Shown here: piece by piece, positions 33,801 through 43,222 of the stretch
Layout of the letters: every line of letters starts with the position of its first letter
Numbering within the stretch: the first letter of the stretch is position 1
Assembly (NCBI RefSeq): GCF_049844995.1
Contig: NZ_JBNCMC010000004.1
Coordinates: 310,001 to 374,000, forward strand
Direction of reading: 5' to 3'
Length of the DNA: 64,000 nt
From: Luteimicrobium sp049844995
Lineage (GTDB): Bacteria; Actinomycetota; Actinomycetes; Actinomycetales; Cellulomonadaceae
The notes under the pieces: generated by a model
Told to the model about the DNA's origin: nothing
The model's database searches: none
Seen by the model: the letters and a program-made list of their open reading frames with translations, nothing else
Position numbers and translations under genes: made by a program

Positions 33801-36800
33801 GCCAACGACTCCGACCCCGACGGCGACCGGATCTCGCTGACCTCGACGCTCGAGACGCAGGACGGGCTCAAGGCCCGGACCGAGGGCAGCCTCGTCGCGT
33901 TCACCGCGCCCGAGGAGCAGGGCACGACGACGATCTTCTACACGATCCAGGACGCCCGCGGCGCGCGCGCCACCGGCGCGATCGTCGTGACGGTGGACTC
34001 GAAGGCCCCGCTGAAGCCGCCGGTCGCGAAGGACGACATCGTCTCCGGCTCGGACGTCGTCGGGAAGACGGCGGTCTCCGTGCCCGTGCTCGCGAACGAC
34101 TCCGACCCCGACGGCGCGGCGAGCGCCCTGACCGTGACGACCGCCCAGCGCGGTGTCACGGTGGGCAAGGACGGCGTCGTCCGCGTGCCGCTCACCGAGG
34201 ACGAGCAGGTCTTCCGCTACACGGTCACCGACCCCGACGGGCTCACCGACTCCGCCTTCGTGTGGGTTCCGGCGCTGCAGGTCGACGAGCCGACCCTCCG
34301 ACCGGACGCCAAGCCGCTCACGGTCCGCAGCGGCGAGACGCTCAAGGTCGACATCCGCGACCAGGTGCGCGTCGCCGACGGCAAGACGCCGCAGCTCACC
34401 GAGGAGGCCAAGGTCAAGGCCGTCAACGGGTCGCGCGACGTCGTCGACACGCACACGGTCACGTTCGTCTCGGACGACCGGTTCGTCGGGCAGGCGAGCC
34501 TGAGCTTCGAGGTGACCGACGGCAAGGGGGCCGGCGACCCCCAGGGGCACGTCGCGACCCTGACCGTCCCGATCAAGGTCACGGCGCCCGCCAACGAGGC
34601 CCCGAAGTTCACGGGCACGCCGACCGTGTCGGTCGGCGCGGGGGACACGAAGGGCGGCGACGTCGACCTGTCGAGCTTTGCGACGGACGTGGACGACGAC
34701 CCGCTCAGCTTCAAGGTCGGGCGCGTCCCGGCCGGGATCAAGGTCACGACCGACGGCGGCACCATGCACGTCGTCGCCGACCCGGACACGGCGAAGGGCA
34801 CCCGCCTGGAGGTCCCGGTCACGGTGACGGACGGCAAGCCCGGCCACAAGCCCGTCCCCGGCACCGTCCAGGTGGCGGTCACCGCGTCGACGCGGCACCT
34901 GCCGGTCGCCACCGAGGACGTCGTCGAGAAGGCGGCGCAGGGCAAGCCGGTGACGATCGACGTGCTCGCGAACGACACCAACCCGTTCGCGGACGAGGGC
35001 AAGGCGCTCACCATCGTGTCCGCGAGCGTGGAGAGCGGCGACGCGAGCCAGCCCGTCATCCGCGGCGGCAAGCTCGTCGTGACGCCGGGCGCCGACTTCC
35101 ACGGCCAGGTCGCGCTGCGGTACGCGATCCAGGACGCGACCAAGGACCCGGACCGCGAGGTCGAGGGCACGGTCCTCGTGACCGTGCAGGGCCGGCCCGA
35201 CGCGCCCGCCAAGCCCGAGATCGGGACCATCGAGTCGCACCAGGTGACGCTGTCGTGGAGCCCGCCGAACAACAACGGCGCCGACATCACGTCGTACACC
35301 GTCACGCCGTCCGGGGGAGCGGCGCAGCAGTGCGCCACGACGACGTGCACCATCACCGGCCTGACCAACGACACCGAGTACACGTTCACGGTCGTCGCGA
35401 ACAACTCGGTCGGCCCGTCGGAGGCGTCGCCCGAGTCGGACCCGGCGCGCCCCGACGCGCGTCCCGACCGGCCGGCGGCCCCGACGCTCGAGTTCGGCGA
35501 CGGTCAGCTCACCGTGCACTGGGCCAACAAGGCCTACTCGGACCGCTCGGCCATCGAGTCGGTCAACCTGCGGATCTCCCCGGCGGCCCCGGACGGGACC
35601 ACGGAGCTGCAGGGTGTCACCGGCACGACGACGGTGTGGAAGGGCCTCGCGAACGGCGTGTCCTACACCGTGTCGGTCCAGGCCGTGAACAAGGCCCCGG
35701 ACCCGTCCGACTGGTCCGCGCCGTCGGCGGCGATGGTCCCGGCCGGCAAGCCGGACGCCCCGGGCAAGCCGAGCGTCACGCGGACGTCGATCGGCTCGAC
35801 GTCGCAGATGAAGGTCACGTGGGCCCCGCCCGCCGACCACGGCGCCGAGATCACCGGGTACGACATCCAGGTGCTGCGCGGCGGCAACCCCGTGAAGAAC
35901 GTGACGGCGGGGGGCTCGGCGACGAGCGTCACGATCGGCGTCGACGCGAACACCACGAACTACACGTTCAAGGTGCGCGCGAAGAACAAGGCGACCGAGA
36001 AGTTCGGCGCCGCGCCGTGGAGCCCGCAGACCGCGGCGGTGCGCGCGTTCGCGAAGCCGAGCGCCGTCTCGAGCCTGGCAGCGGCCGCGACCGGTGCCAA
36101 CAGCACGGTCACGCTGACCTGGGGCAGGGCCACGGCGACGGGGCTGCAGGCAGGCGAGATCCAGTACCAGTACTCCGCGTGCGGCGGCGGCTGGACCAAG
36201 GCGGGCTCGCCGGGCGCCACGAGCGTGACCGTCAAGTGCGGCAGCAACGGGACGAAGTACACCTATAAGGTGCGCGCGGTGCCCAACGTCGACGGGCTCG
36301 ACGAGGCGAACGCCGGTCCGGCCACGTCGGCGACGGCGACGCCGTACGGCCCGATCGCCAAGCCGAAGGTGAGCGCGGCGGGCAGCGGCCAGAAGGTCTC
36401 CGTGTCGTGGTCGACGTCGGGCAACGGGATCGGCTACGCGGCCAAGGTCACCATCAGCGGTGCCGCGAGCGCCAGCTCCACGGCCAAGAGCGGGTCGAAG
36501 TCGTACACCGTCGGCTACTCGAAGACGGTGAAGATCTGCGTCACCGTGACGCCGAAGAAGGGCTCGCCGAACTCGGCCTGCGCGAGCGACACGTCGGGCA
36601 AGAAGCCAGCGCCGGTGCTCAAGGCGAGCCCGGGCGCCACGCACAAGCTGCCGGACAGCATCGGCACGCCTGGCGACTGCGGCAACGACTCGTGCGCGTG
36701 GGGCCACCTCACGATCACGGGCGCTGAGGCCAACAAGTCGTTCACGGTCACCTGCTACGGCGGCGGCTCGATGATCGGCTCGGGCGGCTACAACCACGAC

Positions 36801-36938
36801 ACCTCGGGGAAGTCGCTCAAGACCGACAGCAAGGGCAGCTACTCGGGCGACCAGCTGTGCGTCTGGGGGCAGCCGGGAGGCAGCTTCTACATCGTCGCCA
36901 GCCCCATCGGCACGACGCCGACGATCAACTGGAGCTAG
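30816..36938 (+). CDS. giant membrane-anchored Ig-like/fibronectin III stalk protein, paralogue 1
   Basis: A 2,040-residue protein. Basic residues RRK precede a single membrane helix (about 16-35), so nearly the whole chain is outside. Residues 40-390 form a beta-rich domain I do not recognise, with a conserved GGCTYGAWSGTGQVIRDC cysteine pair. Residues about 392-1460 hold roughly eleven Ig/cadherin-like modules marked by VLANDTDPDGD-type motifs, then fibronectin type III modules (1461 to about 1860; one with the pair CATTTC) and a variable end with Cys1955, 1960, 1980 and 2015. No LPXTG motif or RTX nonapeptides. GTG start with AGGA seven bases upstream. Likely an extended surface protein for adhesion or envelope contact; role inferred. 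Confidence 0.88.
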   Translation: MGLLHTLYTRRKTVASVSTVSVVSTAMVALALTYDGEPTAKVDLNDSGVWVTRGSGELGRFNTAAQALDATLLSSGTSADVLQQGTTVLSFDPGLGILSPVDVADAKLKGSAKLPADAQAGLGGAATAILDTVKGRVWVVPAVGVASFDEEVTEAVLTVKKGGALAVGQDGTVHVADPSGTLTTITTTDEGTAAHTSRRHLKGMSATDTLQVTAVGDSAVVLDVTTSTLYLPGGTEKVDGTDPVLQQAGGSSSDVAYATTHGLVSQPLDGSKPQVHEASGRPAAPVQVGGCTYGAWSGTGQVIRDCEGTTRDLDQHLAGLDSASTLRYRVNRSNVVLNDLASGTVWLAADQFQKVDDWEQKVPQNAKGEPTDAKNTKPEQVDKPITNRSEENHPPIAKDDSFGVRPGRSTVLPVLANDTDPDGDVLAAQVDGRGPDNAAVSQVMGGDALLATTEDDAKASTSTFRYKVTDGRPNGTATAQVHLTVVPYSAKDRNPEQTGEPVLQIARGGTGKIKVLPYFRDPDGDDLYLADATAKTKGDEVRFEADGTVEYRDAGSATGRKAVSVSVADGLGGNVTGTLWVEVKGEANEKPLAVGDHATTQPGQPVTLNLLRNDSDPNGDTLRLASKSQPAGSQVTSNDAAGTIQFTAAKPGSYVGTYQVSDGPSATTGVYRVDVVDPDAASGPPVAVPDTGLLPSGGQTLVDVTANDSDPAGGVLVAQSVDVPDDAGITVAVLGHSVLRITETRHLEEPVTLHYTVSNGIDSAVGQVRVISVPPPNKLHPPNAAADQVDVHVGDVVTIPVLANDTHPDGLDLFLQPKLARQPAASLGSAFVSGQVVRFQAAKKAGTAYLIYRVRDKNGQEDSAQVTVHVLDGAENSPPKPPTVVARTISGGSVTITPKLDGVDPDGDSVRLTGIGSAPSMGTAKVTAGTIVYTAAKSATGTDTFQYTVQDRRGQTATGVIRVGVAPPPTTNQPPIAADDTVTVRPGRAVSVAPLANDSDPDGDRISLTSTLETQDGLKARTEGSLVAFTAPEEQGTTTIFYTIQDARGARATGAIVVTVDSKAPLKPPVAKDDIVSGSDVVGKTAVSVPVLANDSDPDGAASALTVTTAQRGVTVGKDGVVRVPLTEDEQVFRYTVTDPDGLTDSAFVWVPALQVDEPTLRPDAKPLTVRSGETLKVDIRDQVRVADGKTPQLTEEAKVKAVNGSRDVVDTHTVTFVSDDRFVGQASLSFEVTDGKGAGDPQGHVATLTVPIKVTAPANEAPKFTGTPTVSVGAGDTKGGDVDLSSFATDVDDDPLSFKVGRVPAGIKVTTDGGTMHVVADPDTAKGTRLEVPVTVTDGKPGHKPVPGTVQVAVTASTRHLPVATEDVVEKAAQGKPVTIDVLANDTNPFADEGKALTIVSASVESGDASQPVIRGGKLVVTPGADFHGQVALRYAIQDATKDPDREVEGTVLVTVQGRPDAPAKPEIGTIESHQVTLSWSPPNNNGADITSYTVTPSGGAAQQCATTTCTITGLTNDTEYTFTVVANNSVGPSEASPESDPARPDARPDRPAAPTLEFGDGQLTVHWANKAYSDRSAIESVNLRISPAAPDGTTELQGVTGTTTVWKGLANGVSYTVSVQAVNKAPDPSDWSAPSAAMVPAGKPDAPGKPSVTRTSIGSTSQMKVTWAPPADHGAEITGYDIQVLRGGNPVKNVTAGGSATSVTIGVDANTTNYTFKVRAKNKATEKFGAAPWSPQTAAVRAFAKPSAVSSLAAAATGANSTVTLTWGRATATGLQAGEIQYQYSACGGGWTKAGSPGATSVTVKCGSNGTKYTYKVRAVPNVDGLDEANAGPATSATATPYGPIAKPKVSAAGSGQKVSVSWSTSGNGIGYAAKVTISGAASASSTAKSGSKSYTVGYSKTVKICVTVTPKKGSPNSACASDTSGKKPAPVLKASPGATHKLPDSIGTPGDCGNDSCAWGHLTITGAEANKSFTVTCYGGGSMIGSGGYNHDTSGKSLKTDSKGSYSGDQLCVWGQPGGSFYIVASPIGTTPTINWS

Positions 36939-37007
36939 CCGTCCGGCTTCTCGACACCTCCTCTCGTCGGCCTGACGGCCGCCGACCGAAGAACGCAGGA
37001 CGACACC

Positions 37008-40000
37008 GTGGGGCTCCTCCAGTACCTCTCCGCGCGGCGCAAGACCGTCGCGTCCGTGAGCACGGTCTCCGTGGTGTCGACCGCCATGGTGGCGCTGGCG
37101 CTGGCGTACGACGGTGAGCCGACGGCCAAGGTCGAGCTGAACGACTCGGGCGTCTGGGTGACCCGCGCGACGGGGGCCGAGCTCGGGCGCTTCAACACGG
37201 CCGCGCAGGCGCTGGACGCCACCCTCGTCTCGTCGGGGACGTCGGCGGACGTGCTGCAGGAGGGGACCACGGTCCTCGCGTTCGACCCGAGCCTCGGGAC
37301 GCTGAGCCCGGTGGACGTCGCCGACTCGAAGCTCAAGGGCACGGCCAAGCTGCCTGCCGACGCCCAGGTCGGGCTGGGAGCCGCCGCGGCCGCCGTACTG
37401 GACACCGAGAAGGGGCGTGTCTGGGTCCTGCCTGCGGAGGGCGTCGCGTCGTTCGACCAGGACGTCACCGAGCCGGTCGCCACCGTGAAGAAGGGCGGCG
37501 CGCTCGCGGTCGGTCCCGACGGCACGGTGCACGTGGCGGACCCGTCGGGCACGGTCCTCACCATCACGACGACGGCCGACGGCACGGCGCAGCACGTCTC
37601 GCGCGACCACCTCGACGGCGTGTCGCCGGGCGACGTCCTCTCGGTCACGGCGGTCGGGTCGCACGGGATCGTCCTCGACGTGACGTCGTCGACGCTCTAC
37701 CTGCCCGGGCACAGCGTGGCCGTCGAGGGGACCGACCCGGTGCTGCAGCAGCCGGGCGGCACGTCGTCCGCGGTCGCCTACGCGACCACGGCGGGGCTCC
37801 TCCTGCAGCCGCTCGACGGCTCGTCGGCGACGACGCACGCCGCCCAGGGGCGTCCGGCGGCGCCTCTTCAGGTAGGGGGCTGCACGTACGGGGCGTGGTC
37901 GGGCACCGGCCAGGTGATCCGGGACTGCGCCGGGACCGCTCGCGACCTCGACCAGCACCTCGCGGGGCTGGACTCGGCGTCGACGCTGCGGTACCGCGTG
38001 AACCGGTCGAACGTCGTCCTCAACGACCTCGCGTCGGGCACGGTGTGGCTGGCCGCGGACCAGTTCCAGAAGGTGGACGACTGGGAGCAGAAGGTCCCGG
38101 AGAACGCGAAGGGCGAGCAGTCGGACGCGAAGGACGACAAGCCGGAGCAGGTCGACAAGCCGATCACGCACCGCACGGAGAAGAACCGGCCGCCCGTCGC
38201 CAAGGACGATCGGTTCGGCGTCCGCCCCGGGCGGTCGACGGTGCTGCCGGTGCTGTCGAACGACACCGACCCCGACGGGGACGTGCTCGCGGCCCAGCTC
38301 GACGGGCGCGGTCCGGACAACGCCACCGTCTCGCAGGTGATGGGCGGCGACGCGCTCCTCGCCACGACGGACGACGCGGGCGCGGGGACCTCGGCGTTCC
38401 GGTACCGGGTCACCGACGGGCGCGGGGGCTCGGACACCGCCAGCGTCCGGTTGACGGTCGTCCCGTACAGCTCCAACAGGAAGCCCGACCAGACGGGCGA
38501 GCCGGTCCTCACGATCGTGCGCGGGGGCACGGGCACCATCAAGGTCCTGCCGTACTTCCGCGACCCCGACGGCGACGACCTGTACCTCGCGGACGCGACG
38601 GCGAAGACCAAGGGCGACGAGGTGCGCTTCGAGCGCGACGGCACCGTCGAGTTCCGCGACGCGGGGGCGACCACCGGGCGCAAGGCCGTCTCGGTCACCG
38701 TCTCCGACGGCCTCGGCGGGACCACCGAGGGCACGCTGTGGGTCGAGGTGAAGGGCGCCGGCAACCAACCGCCCGTCGCGGTGGGCGACCACGCCGTCAC
38801 GCAGCCGGGGCAGCCGGTCACCGTGTACCCGCTGCGCAACGACACCGACCCCAACGGCGACAGCCTGCGCCTCGCGACGGTCGAGCAGCCGTCCGGGGCC
38901 AAGGTCACGCCCAACTACGACGCCGGGTCGTTCCAGCTGGTCGCCGACCGGCCGGGTTCCTACGTCGGGACGTACCAGGTCAGCGACGGCCCGGCGGCGA
39001 CCACGGGTGTCTACCGCGTGGACGTCGTCGACCCGGGCAAGGCGTCGGGGCCTCCTGTCGCGGTCCCGGACACCGCGCTGCTGCCGTCGGGCGGGCAGGT
39101 GCTCGTCGACGTCCTCGCGAACGACTCCGACCCGGCAGGCGGCGTGCTCGTCGTGCAGTCCGTGGACGTCCCCGACGGCGCGGGCGTCACGGTGGCGGTC
39201 CTCGGCCACTCGGTGCTGCGGATCACCGAGACCCGGAACGTCGAGAAGCCCGTGACCGTCCACTACACGGTCTCCAACGGGACGGACTCCGCCGTCGGGC
39301 AGGTGCGTGTCGTGCGGGTGCCGCCGCCGAACCGTCTCCACGCGCCGAACGCGACGGCCGACGAGGCGACGGTGCACGTCGGTGACGTCGTCACGATCCC
39401 GGTGCTCGCGAACGACACCCATCCCGACGGGCTCGCGCTGCTGCTCCAGCCCAAGCTCGCGCGCGAGCCCGCGGCGTCGCTGGGCACCGCGTTCGTCTCG
39501 GACCAGGTGGTGCGCTTCCAGGCCGGCGCGAAGCCCGGAACGGCCTACCTCATCTACCGGGTGCGGGACAAGAACGGCCAGGAGGACTCCGCCCAGGTGA
39601 CGGTGCACGTCCTCGGTGCCGCCGAGAACTCGCCGCCGAAGCCGCCGACGATCCTCGCGCGGACCATCTCGGGCGGCTCGGTCACCATCACGCCGCCGCT
39701 CGACGGGACCGACCCCGACGGTGACTCGGTGCGCCTCACCGGCATCGGCTCGCCCGCGTCGAAGGGGGCTGCCAAGGTCACGGCCGGCACGATCGTCTAC
39801 ACGGCCGCGAAGACGTCCACGGGGACCGACACCTTCCAGTACGAGGTGGAGGACCGGCGCGGCCAGCAGGCCACGGGAACCGTCCGCGTCGGCATCGCGC
39901 CGCCGCCGTCGACCAACCAGCCGCCCGTCGCCGTCGACGACGCCGTGACGGTCCGTCCCGGGCGGGCCGTGTCCGTGGCGCCGCTCACGAACGACTCCGA

Positions 40001-43000
40001 CCCCGACGGCGACCGCATCTCGCTCGTCTCGACGCTGCAGGCCCCGGAGGGGCTCAAGGCCGGGACGAAGGGGAACCTCGTGGTGCTCACCGCGCCCGAC
40101 AAGGCCGGCACGTCGTCGATCTTCTACACGATCCAGGACACGCACGGCGCGCGGGCCTCCGGCGCGATCGTCGTGACGGTCGACGGGAAGGCGCCGCTCC
40201 GGGCTCCCGTCGCCAAGGACGACGTCGTCTCCGGCGCCGACGTCGTGGGCAAGACGTCGGTCGCGGTGCCCGTCCTCGCGAACGACTCCGACCCCGACGG
40301 CGCCGCGAGCACGCTGACCGTCACGACGGCCCAGCCCGGCGTGGCCGTCGGCGACGACGGCGTGCTGAGCGTGCCGCTGACCGACGCGGACCAGGTGTTC
40401 CGGTACACGGTCACCGACCCGGACGGGCTGACCGGCTCGGCCTTCGTGTGGGTGCCGGCCATCCAGACGGACGTGCCGACCCTCCGCGCCGACGCGCCCT
40501 CGCTCACAGTCCGCAGCGGCGAGCCGCTCAAGATCGACATCCGGTCGCTCGTGCGCGTCGCGGACGGCAGGACGCCGCGCCTCACGACGGACGCGAAGGT
40601 CAAGGCGGTCAACGGGACCCGGGTCGTCACCGACGTCCACCGGATCACCTTCACCTCCGACGCGAAGTTCGTCGGGCGGGCGAGCCTCGGCTTCGAGGTG
40701 ACCGACGGCACCGGTCCGGGCGACCCGAAGGGGCACGTCGCGACGCTGACGGTGCCGATCACGGTGACGTCGCCCGAGAACCTGCCGCCCGTGTTCTCCG
40801 GCGCGCCCTCGGTCGACGTCGGGCAGGGCGACTCCGAGCCGGGCAAGTCCGACCTCGCGGGCGTCGTGACGGACCCGGACGGCGACGACCTGACCTTCAC
40901 GGTCACGAAGGCGTCCTCGGGCCTGCACGCCGAGGTCGACGCCGACGGCATGCTGTCCGTGACCGCGGACCCGTCGCTCGCGAAGGGCTCGGACGGGACC
41001 GTCGCCGTGACGGTCTCCGACGGGCACAACCCGGCGGTCGAGGGGCAGGTCCACGTCGCGGTGGTGGCGTCGGGCCGGCACGTGCCGGTCGCGGTCGAGG
41101 ACGACGTCCCCGAGGCCCTCGCAGGCCAGGAGCTCGCGATCCCGGTCCTGGCGAACGACGTGAACCCGTTCGCTGACGACGGCACGCCGCTCACGCTCAC
41201 GGCGGTCGTGCTGGAGTCGGGCAGCGCGAGCCACCCCGTCGTGCGGGGTGACGAGGTCGTCGTCACGCCGGACGCCGACTTCCACGGCCAGATCGCGCTG
41301 CGCTACACGATCCAGGACGCCACCAAGGATCCCGACCGCCAGGTCGACGGCCAGGTGCTCGTCACGGTCCAGGGACACCCGGACGCGCCCGCCAAGCCCG
41401 AGGTCGGCACGATCGAGTCGCACCAGGTGACGTTGTCGTGGAGCCCGCCGAACAACAACGGCGCGGACATCACCTCGTACACGGTGACGCCGTCGTCGGG
41501 CGCGCCGCAGAAGTGCGTCACGACGACGTGCACGATCACGGGCCTGACGAACGACCAGGACTACACGTTCACCGTCGTCGCGACGAACGCGGCGGGCGAC
41601 TCGGAGCCGTCCCCGGCGTCCGACACCGCCCGCCCCGACGAGCGTCCCGACGCGCCGGACGCCCCGACGCTCGAGTTCGGCGACGGCGAGCTCACGGTCA
41701 CGTGGACGAACCGGACCTACACGGACCGGTCCGCCATCGAGAAGGTGAACCTGCAGATCTCGCCTGCGGCGCCGGACGGTGCCACGCAGCTCCCCAGCAT
41801 CACCGGCACGACGACGGTCTGGAAGGGCCTGAAGAACGGCGTCGCGTACAAGGTGCAGGTCCAGGCCGTCAACGGCGCGCGGGACCCGTCGGACTGGGGG
41901 GCGTGGTCCGCGACCGAGACGCCGGCGGGCAAGCCCGCAGCCCCCGCGAAGCCGTCCGTCGCGCGCAAGTCGCTCGGCACGACGTCGCAGATGCAGGTCA
42001 CGTGGGAGGCGCCGTCCGACAACGGTGGCGCGCTCTCGGGCTACGACGTCCAGGCGCTGCAGAACGGCACCGTCGTCAAGACCGTCACGGCGAGCGGGTC
42101 CGCGACCAGCGCGACCGTCGACGTCGGCGCCGACACCACGAACTACACGTTCCGGGTCCGTGCCAAGAACAAGGCGACGGAGAAGTTCGGCGACGCCGAG
42201 TGGAGTCCCGTCACCGACGCCATCCGCGCGTTCGCGGCGCCCGGCTCGGTCTCGGGGCTCGCTGCCTCGCCGACCGGAGCCAACTCCCAGGTGGAGCTCA
42301 CCTGGGGCGCGGCGTCCGCGCCCGGCCTCGGGGCGAACGAGATCATGTACCAGTACACCGCCTGCGGCGGCGGCTGGACGGACGCGGGCGCAGGCGCCAC
42401 GAAGGCGACCGTCTCGTGCGGCGACAACGGGACGAGGTACACCTACCAGGTGCGCGCGGTCCCGGACGTCGAGGGTGTCGACGAGGGCAACGCCGGTCCG
42501 GCGTCGCCGGCCACCGCGACGCCGTACGGTCCGCTGCCGGCACCCGAGGTCACGGCGACCCCGGGGGCGGGCCAGGTCACGTTCACGTGGTCGACGTCCG
42601 GCAACGGCCGCGACTACACGGTGAGTGGCGACACGACCGCGAAGTCCGGGTCGAAGGCCGTCGGAGGCACGTACCCGGGCTCGATCCGGTTCTGCGTCAC
42701 CGTGACGGCCACGAGCGGCGCGGCCGCCTCGCAGCAGACCTGTGCCACCGGGTCACCGACCAAGCCGCACGTCGTCGTCTCGAGCGGCCCGCAGATGGAC
42801 GTCTCCGGCTGCACGGGCCCGGTCTGCCACCGGTTCAACGTCACGCCGAGCTCCGACTTCCCGAGCGGGAGCCACGCCGTCGAGTGCATGTGGACGTACG
42901 GCGGGGCGGACCACTCGGTCGCGGGCCACAGCTCGCAGGTCACGCTCAACGCCGGGCAGACGACCACGATGGGTTGCGTCGCCGGCCACAACAACGGCGC

Positions 43001-43064
43001 CGTCGCGTGGGTGATCGTCGACGGGGTGTCGTACAAGGAGGACGCGACCACGTGGCCGAACTGA
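37008..43064 (+). CDS. giant membrane-anchored Ig-like/fibronectin III stalk protein, paralogue 2
   Basis: A 2,018-residue paralogue with the same plan as its left neighbour: membrane helix near the N-terminus, unrecognised domain to about 390, Ig/cadherin-like modules (about 393-1458), fibronectin III modules and a C-terminal tip with Cys1935, 1940, 1960 and 1990. Long stretches of the stalk are identical to paralogue 1 (for example NRSNVVLNDLASGTVWLAAD), while the last 120 residues share little beyond the cysteines. Only 69 nt separate it from paralogue 1, with no terminator, and CAGGACGAC precedes the GTG, so the two are probably co-transcribed. Confidence 0.88.
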   Translation: MGLLQYLSARRKTVASVSTVSVVSTAMVALALAYDGEPTAKVELNDSGVWVTRATGAELGRFNTAAQALDATLVSSGTSADVLQEGTTVLAFDPSLGTLSPVDVADSKLKGTAKLPADAQVGLGAAAAAVLDTEKGRVWVLPAEGVASFDQDVTEPVATVKKGGALAVGPDGTVHVADPSGTVLTITTTADGTAQHVSRDHLDGVSPGDVLSVTAVGSHGIVLDVTSSTLYLPGHSVAVEGTDPVLQQPGGTSSAVAYATTAGLLLQPLDGSSATTHAAQGRPAAPLQVGGCTYGAWSGTGQVIRDCAGTARDLDQHLAGLDSASTLRYRVNRSNVVLNDLASGTVWLAADQFQKVDDWEQKVPENAKGEQSDAKDDKPEQVDKPITHRTEKNRPPVAKDDRFGVRPGRSTVLPVLSNDTDPDGDVLAAQLDGRGPDNATVSQVMGGDALLATTDDAGAGTSAFRYRVTDGRGGSDTASVRLTVVPYSSNRKPDQTGEPVLTIVRGGTGTIKVLPYFRDPDGDDLYLADATAKTKGDEVRFERDGTVEFRDAGATTGRKAVSVTVSDGLGGTTEGTLWVEVKGAGNQPPVAVGDHAVTQPGQPVTVYPLRNDTDPNGDSLRLATVEQPSGAKVTPNYDAGSFQLVADRPGSYVGTYQVSDGPAATTGVYRVDVVDPGKASGPPVAVPDTALLPSGGQVLVDVLANDSDPAGGVLVVQSVDVPDGAGVTVAVLGHSVLRITETRNVEKPVTVHYTVSNGTDSAVGQVRVVRVPPPNRLHAPNATADEATVHVGDVVTIPVLANDTHPDGLALLLQPKLAREPAASLGTAFVSDQVVRFQAGAKPGTAYLIYRVRDKNGQEDSAQVTVHVLGAAENSPPKPPTILARTISGGSVTITPPLDGTDPDGDSVRLTGIGSPASKGAAKVTAGTIVYTAAKTSTGTDTFQYEVEDRRGQQATGTVRVGIAPPPSTNQPPVAVDDAVTVRPGRAVSVAPLTNDSDPDGDRISLVSTLQAPEGLKAGTKGNLVVLTAPDKAGTSSIFYTIQDTHGARASGAIVVTVDGKAPLRAPVAKDDVVSGADVVGKTSVAVPVLANDSDPDGAASTLTVTTAQPGVAVGDDGVLSVPLTDADQVFRYTVTDPDGLTGSAFVWVPAIQTDVPTLRADAPSLTVRSGEPLKIDIRSLVRVADGRTPRLTTDAKVKAVNGTRVVTDVHRITFTSDAKFVGRASLGFEVTDGTGPGDPKGHVATLTVPITVTSPENLPPVFSGAPSVDVGQGDSEPGKSDLAGVVTDPDGDDLTFTVTKASSGLHAEVDADGMLSVTADPSLAKGSDGTVAVTVSDGHNPAVEGQVHVAVVASGRHVPVAVEDDVPEALAGQELAIPVLANDVNPFADDGTPLTLTAVVLESGSASHPVVRGDEVVVTPDADFHGQIALRYTIQDATKDPDRQVDGQVLVTVQGHPDAPAKPEVGTIESHQVTLSWSPPNNNGADITSYTVTPSSGAPQKCVTTTCTITGLTNDQDYTFTVVATNAAGDSEPSPASDTARPDERPDAPDAPTLEFGDGELTVTWTNRTYTDRSAIEKVNLQISPAAPDGATQLPSITGTTTVWKGLKNGVAYKVQVQAVNGARDPSDWGAWSATETPAGKPAAPAKPSVARKSLGTTSQMQVTWEAPSDNGGALSGYDVQALQNGTVVKTVTASGSATSATVDVGADTTNYTFRVRAKNKATEKFGDAEWSPVTDAIRAFAAPGSVSGLAASPTGANSQVELTWGAASAPGLGANEIMYQYTACGGGWTDAGAGATKATVSCGDNGTRYTYQVRAVPDVEGVDEGNAGPASPATATPYGPLPAPEVTATPGAGQVTFTWSTSGNGRDYTVSGDTTAKSGSKAVGGTYPGSIRFCVTVTATSGAAASQQTCATGSPTKPHVVVSSGPQMDVSGCTGPVCHRFNVTPSSDFPSGSHAVECMWTYGGADHSVAGHSSQVTLNAGQTTTMGCVAGHNNGAVAWVIVDGVSYKEDATTWPN

Positions 43065-43104
43065 CGCGCCGACCGCGCCGCCGGAACCGGAACCCCCGCG
43101 ACCC

Positions 43105-43140
43105 GGGCATTTCGCCGGTCAACGATGCGATCTGTACCAT
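43105..43140 (+). promoter_or_regulatory. promoter/leader element of the third giant gene
   Basis: GGGCATTTCGCCGGTC (43105-43120) and TACCAT (43135-43140) correspond to the element before paralogue 1, at the same 103-nt distance from the start codon. Paralogue 3 therefore has its own promoter. Confidence 0.5.
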
Positions 43141-43222
43141 CGGTGCCGGTGTTGCCGGTGTGACGCAGACGACGTTCGCGCCCGATCACAGACCGACGCA
43201 CGCACGAACGACAGGGTAAGCA

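Noticed and set aside
30726..41423. A minus-strand open frame of more than 3,500 codons opposite giant genes 1 and 2
   Set aside because: Composition is Arg/Asp/Val-rich without domains and mirrors the G/C third-position bias of the plus-strand genes, which have clear families, starts and ribosome-binding sites.
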